Assembly (NCBI GenBank): GCA_937949585.1
Contig: CALEDW010000313.1
Location: 1-17,392 of the forward strand
Source: an uncultured Acidimicrobiia bacterium
Lineage (GTDB): Bacteria; Actinomycetota; Acidimicrobiia; IMCC26256; CALEDW01
Reading direction: 5' to 3'
Length of the DNA: 17,392 nucleotides
How positions within the stretch are numbered: the first letter of the stretch is position 1; each line of letters starts with the position of its first letter. A program made the translations under genes and the position numbers. This document shows positions 7,889 through 14,895 of this stretch, one piece after another. The notes under the pieces were generated by a model. The model had not been told where the DNA came from and did no database searches. It was given only the letters and a program-made list of their open reading frames with translations.

Positions 7889-7913
7889 GGCCGGACGCGC
7901 CCGGGTCCCGGCC
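7889..7913 (+). terminator. GC-rich hairpin after secG, candidate terminator
   Basis: GGCCGG (7889-7894) pairs with CCGGCC (7908-7913). Two further pairs (A7895-T7906, C7896-G7905) form if C7907 bulges, leaving an 8-base loop. It begins at the first base after the secG stop. There is no T-run after it, so it is either a non-canonical actinobacterial terminator or only a leader structure. Confidence 0.35.
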
Positions 7914-7920
7914 CTCAAGT

Positions 7921-7934
7921 CGGCCGATCGGCCG
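7921..7934. promoter_or_regulatory. Perfect 14-bp palindrome, possible operator
   Basis: CGGCCGATCGGCCG is a perfect inverted repeat without spacer in the 89-base gap between secG and the transporter operon, 44 bases before the binding-protein start. A dimeric regulator could bind here, but GC-rich palindromes also arise by chance. No TANNNT promoter box is visible in this gap, so where transporter transcription starts is open. Confidence 0.25.
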
Positions 7935-7977
7935 GTCGAGAACCCCGAGGAGGTGGGGCCGAACGGGAGGTCTGGGC

Positions 7978-9663
7978 ATGCGCCGGTGGACGACGATGGT
8001 CACCGGGGCGCTCGTGTGCGCCCTGGCGCTCGGGGCGTGCAGCTCGAGCGGCGAGGGTGGGAACGGGGCGGGTGGTCCCTCCGGACCCGGCCCGACGCGC
8101 AAGGCGGCCGGCACGCTGGTCCTCGGCGCCGAACAGGAGCCGGACTGCGCCGACTGGATCGGCAGCTGCGCCGGTTCGGCCTGGGGACTGTGGACGATCC
8201 AGGTTCACACCATTCCCCGTGTGTTCGACTACCGCAAGCAGGCCGGCGTCTGGACCGAGGTGCCCAGCCCCCTGCTCGCAGGCGCCCCCGAGGTGAGCGA
8301 ACGGGACGGGAAGCAGGTGGTGACCTACCGCCTCAACCCCGCCGCCCGCTGGTCCGACGGCACCCCCATCACCTCCGCCGACTTCCGGTTCACCTGGCGC
8401 GCCGTCGTGGACGGTGAGGACATCTACGACAAGACGGGCTACGACCTGATCGAGTCGGTGGACGATTCCGATCCCCGCACGGTGGTGGTGACCTTCCGGG
8501 AGCGGTACGCATCGTGGCGGGGTCTCTTCGCCGCGTACGGCGTGCTGCCCCGGCACCTGCTCGAAGGCAAGGACCGGGCCGAGGAGATGGCCGACGGCTA
8601 CGAGTGGTCGGGCGGGCCGTGGATCGCCCGCTGGCGCAAGGGCGAGTCGGTCACCCTCACCCCGAACCCTCGCTGGTGGGGCCCACCCCCGAAGCTCGCG
8701 AAGGTGGTGTTCAAGTTCCTGGCCTCCAGCGCCGCGGAGTTCAAGGCCTTCGAGAGCCGGACGGTGAAGGCCATCTACCCGCAGCCGCAGCTGGAGGTGG
8801 TGGGGAAGGTGACCCGGCGCGACCCGCAGGCCCGCCGGTTCGTCACCACCGAGACCGGCAACGTGGAAGCCCTGTGGGTGAACAACGACCGCTTCCCGTT
8901 CGACGACGTGCGCGTGCGGCAGGCCTTCGCGTACGCCGTCGACCGGGAGGCCATCGTCCGCCGGCTCTTCGGCCGCCTCGGCGTTACCGAGCCGGTCCAC
9001 TCCTTCAACCCGCCCATCCAGTCGCGCTACGCCGCTCCGGCCTTCGAGCGCTACCGGGCCGACCCCCGCCGGGTGGAGGAGCTCATGCGGGCCGCGGGCT
9101 TCCGCCGCGACGGGGACGGGCCGTGGCGCAAGGACGGGCGGGTCGCCGAGGTGGTGCTCACGACGACCACGGGGAACAAGCGGCGGGAGCTCACCCTGCA
9201 GATCCTCCAGGAGCAGCTCCGCCGGGCCGGCTTCCGGGCCCGCATCGGCAATCTGCCGCCCGCCGACCTGTTCGGCGAGCACCTGCCCAACGGCGACTTC
9301 CAGGTCGCGCTGTACGCGCAAGTGGTGACGACCCTCGACCCCGGGCTCTGCGTGGTGTTCTGCGCCAAGAACATCCCCGGCCCCGACAACGACCACTCGG
9401 GGCAGAACTTCACCCGTACCCGCGTGCCGGAGGCCGACCCGTTCCTCGAACGGGTCGACGTCGAGGCCGATGAGCAGGAGCGGATCGCGGCGTCGAAGCG
9501 GGCCGACGAGTTGCTCGCCGAGGCGATGGTCTCCCTGCCCCTCGACCCGCTGCCGAACATCGGGCTCTGGGATCGGCGCATCGAAGGTCCCGTGGCCGAC
9601 AACCCGGTCCTCGGTATGTTCTGGAACGTGCACGAGTGGAGGTGCCGAGGCGGCCGGTGCTGA
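7978..9663 (+). CDS. Peptide-type ABC transporter substrate-binding lipoprotein (SBP family 5)
   Basis: Extracytoplasmic binding protein of a DppA/OppA-type importer. The 561-residue protein begins with a lipoprotein signal: charged MRRW, a hydrophobic stretch, and lipobox LGAC with Cys21 as the lipid anchor, then a Ser/Gly/Pro linker to about residue 40. The mature part follows the SBP_bac_5 plan: LVLGAEQEPDC, then YRLNPAARWSDGTPITSADF, the classic family signature, then WWGPPPKLAKVVFKF, DDVRVRQAFAYAVDREAIV and the late EADEQERIAASKRADELLAE. The start ATG 7978 has GGGAGG at 7965-7970. Extra cysteines occur in twos (DCADWIGSC, LCVVFC, and WRCRGGRC at the very C-terminus) and could form disulfides outside the cell. 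Ligand unknown: peptides are likeliest, but nickel, sugars and opines are used by relatives. The 3' end overlaps the permease gene. Confidence 0.93.
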   Translation: MRRWTTMVTGALVCALALGACSSSGEGGNGAGGPSGPGPTRKAAGTLVLGAEQEPDCADWIGSCAGSAWGLWTIQVHTIPRVFDYRKQAGVWTEVPSPLLAGAPEVSERDGKQVVTYRLNPAARWSDGTPITSADFRFTWRAVVDGEDIYDKTGYDLIESVDDSDPRTVVVTFRERYASWRGLFAAYGVLPRHLLEGKDRAEEMADGYEWSGGPWIARWRKGESVTLTPNPRWWGPPPKLAKVVFKFLASSAAEFKAFESRTVKAIYPQPQLEVVGKVTRRDPQARRFVTTETGNVEALWVNNDRFPFDDVRVRQAFAYAVDREAIVRRLFGRLGVTEPVHSFNPPIQSRYAAPAFERYRADPRRVEELMRAAGFRRDGDGPWRKDGRVAEVVLTTTTGNKRRELTLQILQEQLRRAGFRARIGNLPPADLFGEHLPNGDFQVALYAQVVTTLDPGLCVVFCAKNIPGPDNDHSGQNFTRTRVPEADPFLERVDVEADEQERIAASKRADELLAEAMVSLPLDPLPNIGLWDRRIEGPVADNPVLGMFWNVHEWRCRGGRC

Positions 9664-10625
9664 CCTTCGTCGCCCGGCGGGCCCTGGCGGCCGTGCCGGT
9701 GCTGCTGGTCGCATCGTTCCTGAGCTTCTGGTTCGTGCGGGTCACGGTCGACCCCACCGCCAAGGTGCGCCAGTCCCGGGACCCGCAGGCCGTCGCCCGG
9801 CTGCGGGAGCGGCTACGCCTCGACGAGCCGGTCGTCGTGCAGTACGGGGTCTGGGTCCGCGACGCCCTCCGGGGCGACCTCGGCACGAGCGAGCGGACGG
9901 GCGAGCCGGTGTCCCGCATGCTGCGCCGCGCCTTGTGGACCACCACCCAGCTGTTGCTCTGGGGGACGGCGGCGGCGGCCCTGGTGGCGGTGGCGGTCGG
10001 GGTCTACTCGGCGCTGCGGGCCGGGGGCGTCGCCGACCACCTGCTCACCACGCTGGCCTTCCTCGGCCTGGCGATGCCTCCGTTCTGGTTCGGGCTCCTG
10101 GCGATCCAGATCCTGGCCGTCGACCTGACCCGCTGGCTCGGGCTCTCGGAGCCGCTGTTCGGGTTCGTCGGCCTGCACTCGGGCGACGGGTCGGGGTTCA
10201 CCCTCGACTACCTCCGCCATCTCGTGCTCCCGGTGATGACCCTGACGGTCGGGATCGTGGCCGAGTGGAGCCGGTTCCAGCGGGCGTCGATGGTGGAGGT
10301 GCTCGCGGCCCCGTACATCCGGACGGCCCGGGCCAAAGGTGTCCCGAGGTCGCGGCTCGTCGTCCGCCACGCGTTGCGCAACGCGCTGCTGCCGTTGGTC
10401 ACCGTGATGGCCCTCGACGTCGGGCTGCTGTTCGGCGGCGTCATCGTGACCGAGCAGATCTTCTCGATCCCCGGGATGGGCCGCCTGTTCGTGGAGTCGC
10501 TGCGGGTGGGCGACGCCCCGGTGCTCGTCGCCTGGACGGTGGTGACGGCGGCGTTCGTGATCGCCGCCAACCTCGTGGCCGACCTCGCCTACGGGTTCCT
10601 CGACCCGCGGGTCCGGCCCCGGTGA
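9657..10625 (+). CDS. ABC transporter permease, DppB/OppB type
   Basis: First membrane subunit of the peptide-type importer. From GTG 9657 it has 322 residues starting MLTFVARRALAAVPVLLVAS, the usual N-terminal first helix of DppB proteins. Multiple hydrophobic segments follow (about six in total). The cytoplasmic EAA loop that contacts the ATPase is APYIRTARAKGVPRSRLVVR (about 218-237), followed by HALRNALLPLVT; the C-terminal FSIPGMGRLFVESL is also typical. Start choice: GTG 9657 has GAGG at 9647-9650 and gives the best family alignment, overlapping the binding-protein stop by 7 bases. GTG 9636 or 9642 would add 7 or 5 residues and cannot be excluded. The stop overlaps the next permease (GTGA). 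Confidence 0.94.
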   Translation: MLTFVARRALAAVPVLLVASFLSFWFVRVTVDPTAKVRQSRDPQAVARLRERLRLDEPVVVQYGVWVRDALRGDLGTSERTGEPVSRMLRRALWTTTQLLLWGTAAAALVAVAVGVYSALRAGGVADHLLTTLAFLGLAMPPFWFGLLAIQILAVDLTRWLGLSEPLFGFVGLHSGDGSGFTLDYLRHLVLPVMTLTVGIVAEWSRFQRASMVEVLAAPYIRTARAKGVPRSRLVVRHALRNALLPLVTVMALDVGLLFGGVIVTEQIFSIPGMGRLFVESLRVGDAPVLVAWTVVTAAFVIAANLVADLAYGFLDPRVRPR

Positions 10626-11509
10626 GCACGGGGCACGGCGCCGACCGGCGTCCCGGCCCGTCGGCACCTCCCGGGCGGCGGGCCCTGCGGCGCTTCGTGC
10701 GCCGCCGCCCGGCGGTGGTGGCCCTGGTCGTGCTGGTGCTGCTCGCCGCCGCCTGCGCGGCCGCGCCGTGGCTGGCCCCGTATCCCCCGAACCGCCAGGA
10801 CCTGCTGCTGGGGCCGGTGCCGCCGAATCGCAGCCACTGGCTCGGCACGGACGAGCTCGGACGCGACCAGCTGAGTCGCATCCTCCACGCCGGTCGGATC
10901 TCGCTCTCGATCGGTCTGGCCGTCGGCGCCCTGTCGACGGCGGTCGGGACGGCGGTGGGAGCGGTGGCCGGGTACGCGGGTCGGCGCGTCGATCAGGCGC
11001 TCATGCGGGTCACCGACCTGTTCCTCGTGCTACCCGGCATCGCCATCCTGGCCATCGCGCTCGAGCGCCTCGGCCGGAGCCCGGCGGTGATCGTGCTCGT
11101 GCTCGCCGGGCTGTTCTGGATGTACGTGGCCCGGGTGGTCCGGGCGGAGGTGCTGAGCCTGCGCGAGCGCGAGTTCGTGGAGGCGGCGCGGGCCGTCGGT
11201 GCGTCGGGTACCCGGATCGTGGTCCGCCACCTGCTGCCGAACGTCGTCGGCGTCGTGGTGGTGAACGCCGCGCTGGCGGTCGCGGCGGCGATCATCGCCG
11301 AGTCGACGCTGTCGTTCCTCGGCTTCGGGGTGCAGCCACCGGCGACCTCGTGGGGGGTGATGCTCGCCGACGCCGAAGGGTACGTCGCCACACCGCAGGC
11401 GTACCTCCTCTACGGGCCCGGCGTGGCGATCCTGCTCACGGTGCTGAGCGTCAACTTCGTGGGCGACGGGCTGCGGGAGGTGTTCGACCCCCGGACCGCA
11501 CCCCGGTGA
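10622..11509 (+). CDS. ABC transporter permease, DppC/OppC type
   Basis: Second membrane subunit, pairing with the DppB-type protein. It has 295 residues: an Arg/Pro-rich cytoplasmic N-terminus, a first helix at about 31-50, the DppC-specific periplasmic block HWLGTDELGRDQLSRILHAG, then five more hydrophobic segments. The EAA loop is REFVEAARAVGASGTRIVVR (about 183-202), followed by HLLPNVVG. The late block AESTLSFLGFGVQPPATSWG and C-terminal NFVGDGLREVFDPR are strong DppC signatures. GTG 10622 overlaps the upstream stop (GTGA) and the stop overlaps the ATPase gene (GTGA), so all three are translationally coupled. Confidence 0.95.
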   Translation: MSTGHGADRRPGPSAPPGRRALRRFVRRRPAVVALVVLVLLAAACAAAPWLAPYPPNRQDLLLGPVPPNRSHWLGTDELGRDQLSRILHAGRISLSIGLAVGALSTAVGTAVGAVAGYAGRRVDQALMRVTDLFLVLPGIAILAIALERLGRSPAVIVLVLAGLFWMYVARVVRAEVLSLREREFVEAARAVGASGTRIVVRHLLPNVVGVVVVNAALAVAAAIIAESTLSFLGFGVQPPATSWGVMLADAEGYVATPQAYLLYGPGVAILLTVLSVNFVGDGLREVFDPRTAPR

Positions 11510-13587
11510 ACGGTCCGGCCGCCGCGGCCTCGCCGGTCCTGCGTGTGGAGGGCCTGTCGGTCGTGCTGCCGGGTCCCCACGGTCCCGTCCGGGTCCTCGA
11601 CGGTGTCGACCTGCGCCTCGATGCGGGCCGGACCCTGGGGCTCGTCGGCGAGTCCGGGTCGGGGAAGACCACCACGGCGCTGGCCGTGATGGGGCTGCTC
11701 CCCCCGTCGGCCCGGCGGACCGGGGCCGTCACCCTCGGCGGCGTCGCGCTCCACACCGCCGACGAGCGCACGATGACCGGCGTGCGGGGCCGGCGGATCG
11801 CGATGGTGTTCCAGGGCTCGCTCGGGGCGTTGAACCCGGTGATGCGGGTCGGGGACCAGATCGCCGAGGCGATCACCGTGCACCGACGGATAGGTGCCGC
11901 CGAGCTGCGGGACCGGGTCCACGAACTGCTGAGCGACGTGGGGATCCCCGATCCGTGGCGCCGGGCCGATCAGTACCCCCACGAGCTGTCCGGCGGGATG
12001 CGGCAACGGGTGAGCATCGCCATGGCGGTCGCCAACGACCCGGAGGTCCTCATCGCCGACGAGGCCACCACCGCGCTCGACGTGACCGTGCAGGCCCAGG
12101 TGCTCGACGTCCTCCGCCGGATCCAGGAGCGACGCGCCACGGCGATCCTCCTCGTCACCCACGATCTCGGGGTCGTGGCCGGCCTCGCCGACCGGGTGGC
12201 GGTGATGTACGCGGGCCGGATCGTCGAGGAGGGCCCGGTCGACGCGCTCTTCGCCCGGCCGGGGCACCCCTACACCGCTGCGCTCCTCGCCGCGCTCGTC
12301 CGCCTCGACCGGCCTGTGCCGCCCGGCACGCGGCCGGTGGCGATCCCGGGTTCCCCACCCCGGCTCGATGAGGTGCCGCCGGGGTGCGCCTTCCACCCGC
12401 GCTGCCCGCTGGCCTTGCTGCCGGAACCGTGCGGCCGGGCCGTGCCCGAGGCGCAGGTGGCGACACCGGCCCGGCGCGTCGCCTGCCACCGGGGCGCCGA
12501 GGTGCTGTCGGGACGGCTCGATCCGTTGCCCGTGGAGCAACGAGCGCCCGTCGCGGCGACGGTCGTGTCCACCGCCCGGGGGGTCGGGCCGGCGTCCGGT
12601 CCGCCGCTGCTCGAGGTGGAAGGGCTGGTGACGGTGTTCCCGGTCCGGGGCGGCTGGCGGCGGCGGGTCGTGGGGCGGGTCGAGGCGGTGGCCGGGGTGG
12701 ATCTCGCACTCGCGCCGGGGGAGGCGCTCGGGGTGGTGGGGGAGTCCGGATGCGGGAAGACCACCCTGGCCCGCAGCGTGCTACGTCTCGTGGAGCCGAC
12801 GTCGGGATCGGTGCGCATCCACGGCGTCGACGTGCTCCGGGCCGAACGGGCCACGCTGCGGCGCCTGCGGCGGCGGGCCCAGATCGTGTTCCAGGATCCC
12901 GAGGCGTCGCTCGACCCCCGCATGACCGTGGCGGCGATCGTCGCCGAGCCGCTGCGGATCCACCGCCTGTGGGACGCCGACGCCCCGCAACGGGTCCGGG
13001 ACCTGATCGGCATGGTCGGTCTCGACGCCGGGCATCTCGACCGCTACCCCCACGAGCTGTCGGGTGGGCAACAGCAGCGGGTGGCGATCGCCCGGGCGTT
13101 GGCCACGGGACCCGAGCTCCTCGTCCTCGACGAGCCGGTCACCGCGCTCGACCCGTCGGTCCGGGCCGGTGTGCTGAACCTGCTCGCCGACCTGCGGGCG
13201 GAGCTGGGTCTCGGGTACCTGCTCATCGCCCACGACCTCGCGGTGGTGGCCCGGACCTGCGACCGGGTGGCGGTGATGTACCTCGGTCGGGTGGTGGAGA
13301 CGGGACCGGTGGCCGAGGTGTTCTCGACCCCGCAGCACCCGTACACGCAGGCGCTGTGCTCGGCGGTGCCGGTGCCCGACCCCGCGGTCGAGCGCACCAG
13401 GCGCCGCATCCTGCTCGAGGGCGACGTGCCGAGCCCGCTCGACCCGCCGTCGGGGTGCCGGTTCCGGACCCGCTGCCGGCGGGCCGACGAGCGGTGCGCG
13501 ACCGAGGTGCCTGTGCCGACCGACCGCGGTGGAGGGCACCTGGTGGCCTGCCACCACCCCGGGCCGGAAGCGGGGTGGGGGTCGTAG
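11506..13587 (+). CDS. Fused double ATPase of peptide ABC transporter (DppD-DppF fusion)
   Basis: One 693-residue polypeptide carries both nucleotide-binding domains of the importer. Domain 1 (DppD-like): Walker A GESGSGKT (48-55), signature LSGGMRQR (161-168), Walker B with Asp185-Glu186 (LIADEATTALD), switch His in LLVTHDLGVV, and the oligopeptide-family C-terminal extension with HPYTAALLAAL and Cys-containing GCAFHPRCP. Domain 2 (DppF-like): Walker A GESGCGKT (412-419), LSGGQQQR (518-525), Walker B Asp542-Glu543, His in LIAHDLAVV, and again HPYTQALCSAVP plus GCRFRTRC...ACHHP. Both sites look catalytically complete. Separate DppD and DppF proteins are the textbook form; fused versions are known in several phyla. 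The start GTG 11506 overlaps the permease stop (GTGA), closing a complete A-B-C-DF operon. The stop TAG lies within the next gene's -10 box. Confidence 0.95.
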   Translation: MNGPAAAASPVLRVEGLSVVLPGPHGPVRVLDGVDLRLDAGRTLGLVGESGSGKTTTALAVMGLLPPSARRTGAVTLGGVALHTADERTMTGVRGRRIAMVFQGSLGALNPVMRVGDQIAEAITVHRRIGAAELRDRVHELLSDVGIPDPWRRADQYPHELSGGMRQRVSIAMAVANDPEVLIADEATTALDVTVQAQVLDVLRRIQERRATAILLVTHDLGVVAGLADRVAVMYAGRIVEEGPVDALFARPGHPYTAALLAALVRLDRPVPPGTRPVAIPGSPPRLDEVPPGCAFHPRCPLALLPEPCGRAVPEAQVATPARRVACHRGAEVLSGRLDPLPVEQRAPVAATVVSTARGVGPASGPPLLEVEGLVTVFPVRGGWRRRVVGRVEAVAGVDLALAPGEALGVVGESGCGKTTLARSVLRLVEPTSGSVRIHGVDVLRAERATLRRLRRRAQIVFQDPEASLDPRMTVAAIVAEPLRIHRLWDADAPQRVRDLIGMVGLDAGHLDRYPHELSGGQQQRVAIARALATGPELLVLDEPVTALDPSVRAGVLNLLADLRAELGLGYLLIAHDLAVVARTCDRVAVMYLGRVVETGPVAEVFSTPQHPYTQALCSAVPVPDPAVERTRRRILLEGDVPSPLDPPSGCRFRTRCRRADERCATEVPVPTDRGGGHLVACHHPGPEAGWGS

Positions 13588-13590
13588 GAT
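13585..13590 (+). promoter_or_regulatory. -10 box TAGGAT of a leaderless FAH-family gene
   Basis: TAGGAT matches the actinobacterial TANNNT -10 element and is followed by exactly six bases and the GTG start at 13597. There is no Shine-Dalgarno sequence in the nine bases between the transporter stop and that GTG. This geometry is the standard one for leaderless mRNA in Actinomycetota. No -35 is evident, which is common for this class. The box shares its first three bases with the transporter stop codon. Confidence 0.55.
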
Positions 13591-13596
13591 CCGGCG

Positions 13597-14409
13597 GTGC
13601 GCATCGCCCGCTTCGCCCACGGCGGTCGGGCCGGCATCGGTCGGATCGAGGACGGCGAGGTCGTGGTGCTCGACGCGGTCGACGTGCTGGCCGGGGTCTC
13701 GGCCGCGCCGACCGGCGTCCGGCTGCCCCTGGGTGACGTGCGGCTTCTGGCACCGGTGCCCCGGCCCCCGAAGTTCTTCGGCATCGGGTTCAACTACCGC
13801 AGCCATCTCGCCGAGACCGGGCGGGCCGAGCCGGGGTTCCCGGTGTTCTTCAACAAGCAGTCCACCTGTGTCACCGGCCCGTTCGACCCGATCGTGCTGC
13901 CGGACGTGTCGGACATGGTCGACTGGGAGGGCGAGCTCGGGGTGGTGATCGGTCGAGAGGCCCGGGGGTTGGCCGCCGCCGAGGCCCCGGGCGTCGTGGC
14001 CGGGTACCTCGTCGTGAACGACGTGTCCACGCGGGACTGGCAGATGCGGTCGCCCACGATGACGTTGGGCAAGTCGTTCGACACCCACGGGCCGATCGGA
14101 CCGTGGCTCGTCACGCCGGACGAGGTGGGGGATCCCCACGACCTGACCCTGCGTACCTGGCTGAACGGGGAGCAGGTGCAGGACGCACGCACCGACGAGA
14201 TGGTCTTCGACGTCTGGACCCAGATCGCGACGCTGTCGCAGGCGTGCACCCTGGAGCCGGGTGACGTGATCACCACGGGAACGCCGGCCGGTGTGGGGGT
14301 GGCCCACACCCCACCTCGCTTCTTGCGACCCGGGGACGTGGTGCGCGTGGAGGTCGATCGGGTCGGGGCGATCGAGAACCCGGTGGTCCGACGAAGGGAA
14401 GGACGATGA
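13597..14409 (+). CDS. Fumarylacetoacetate hydrolase (FAH) family protein
   Basis: FAH-superfamily enzyme of 270 residues that probably hydrolyses, isomerises or decarboxylates a 2-oxo/enol acid such as an acylpyruvate. It has the typical short N-terminal domain (MRIARFAHGGRAGIGRIEDG) and the catalytic core: PKFFGIGFNYRSHLAETG, then DWEGELGVVIG with metal ligands Glu111 and Glu113, VNDVSTRDWQ with metal ligand Asp142, LGKSFDTHGPIGPW with the conserved Lys, and the C-terminal PGDVITTGTPAGVG. Relatives include fumarylpyruvate hydrolase, acylpyruvase and HpaG-type isomerase/decarboxylase; the sequence does not settle the substrate, and no aromatic-catabolism genes are adjacent. It appears to have its own leaderless promoter. 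It overlaps the next small gene by ATGA, so the two are probably co-expressed. Confidence 0.93.
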   Translation: MRIARFAHGGRAGIGRIEDGEVVVLDAVDVLAGVSAAPTGVRLPLGDVRLLAPVPRPPKFFGIGFNYRSHLAETGRAEPGFPVFFNKQSTCVTGPFDPIVLPDVSDMVDWEGELGVVIGREARGLAAAEAPGVVAGYLVVNDVSTRDWQMRSPTMTLGKSFDTHGPIGPWLVTPDEVGDPHDLTLRTWLNGEQVQDARTDEMVFDVWTQIATLSQACTLEPGDVITTGTPAGVGVAHTPPRFLRPGDVVRVEVDRVGAIENPVVRRREGR

Positions 14410-14831
14410 CCACGACCGGATCGGCTCCGGGTTCGCCCGAGCCGGCGGCGACGGCGGCATGGTTGCTGGTGGCGGCGGACGCGGCCGGCCCGGGGGGACC
14501 GGTCGAGTGGCGCGACCTCGTCGCGGCGGCCGATGCGGCCAGGCACGCCATCCTCACCCGTGACGAGCTGGCGGTCGGTCTCGGCTTCCTCGTGGGGCAC
14601 GGCTTCATCGAGATGCAGGGCACCGCGCCGGTGGTCACCGACCGGGGTCGGGCGATGCTCCGGCAGGCCGACTGCCGGACCTGGTCGGGCACCGTCGACC
14701 GTCTCCGTGCACTGCTCGCCCCCTTGGGCCCGACGGACCGCTACGAGGTGCCGGCCTCAGTGCTCGAGGACGCCGTGGCGGACTACCTCCGCCGCAGCAC
14801 TGGCGACGCGGGCGACGCGACCGTAGGCTGA
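14406..14831 (+). CDS. Unknown small protein with winged-helix-like core
   Basis: I do not recognise this 141-residue protein with confidence. After a Ser/Pro/Ala-rich start comes a predominantly helical Ala-rich part. The segment LTRDELAVGLGFLVGHGFIE followed by a short turn and PVVTDRGRAML resembles the recognition helix, wing and 'T-x-x-G' ending of winged-helix regulators (the 'eLeeaLeeLvaaGlIe...LTprGr' pattern). The C-terminal 60 residues are acidic/basic mixed helix. No signal peptide or membrane segment is seen. The ATG at 14406 overlaps the FAH stop (ATGA), with AAGGA as a weak ribosome site. Codon use matches its neighbours, supporting a real gene. It may be a small regulator or an accessory of the FAH enzyme; both are inference. 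Confidence 0.75.
   Translation: MTTTGSAPGSPEPAATAAWLLVAADAAGPGGPVEWRDLVAAADAARHAILTRDELAVGLGFLVGHGFIEMQGTAPVVTDRGRAMLRQADCRTWSGTVDRLRALLAPLGPTDRYEVPASVLEDAVADYLRRSTGDAGDATVG
14801..14829 (+). promoter_or_regulatory. Candidate promoter for the RCC1/Calx-beta gene
   Basis: TAGGCT (14824-14829) fits the TANNNT -10 pattern and runs into the stop codon of the small unknown gene. TGGCGA (14801-14806), 17 bases upstream, matches three of six positions of TTGACA. Transcription would begin near 14836, giving an untranslated leader of about 60 bases before the ATG at 14896. Confidence 0.4.
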
Positions 14832-14895
14832 CGCGGGACAAATCGCCCGATCGGGATCACCGCGGCACAGGCGGCCGGGCGGGAGGGAGTGCACG
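14832..14895 (+). other. Leader region of the RCC1 gene with 10-bp palindrome
   Basis: This 64-base gap holds CCCGATCGGG (14846-14855), a perfect palindrome just after the A-rich stretch GGGACAAATC, and a ribosome site GGGAGG at 14881-14886. I do not recognise a known riboswitch fold. The palindrome would lie near +10 to +20 of the predicted transcript and could be an operator or a small hairpin. Confidence 0.3.

Noticed and set aside
7915..9714. Minus-strand open frame of 599 codons opposite the binding-protein gene
   Set aside because: The plus strand has a lipoprotein signal, ribosome site and family signature; the reverse translation has no recognisable domain.
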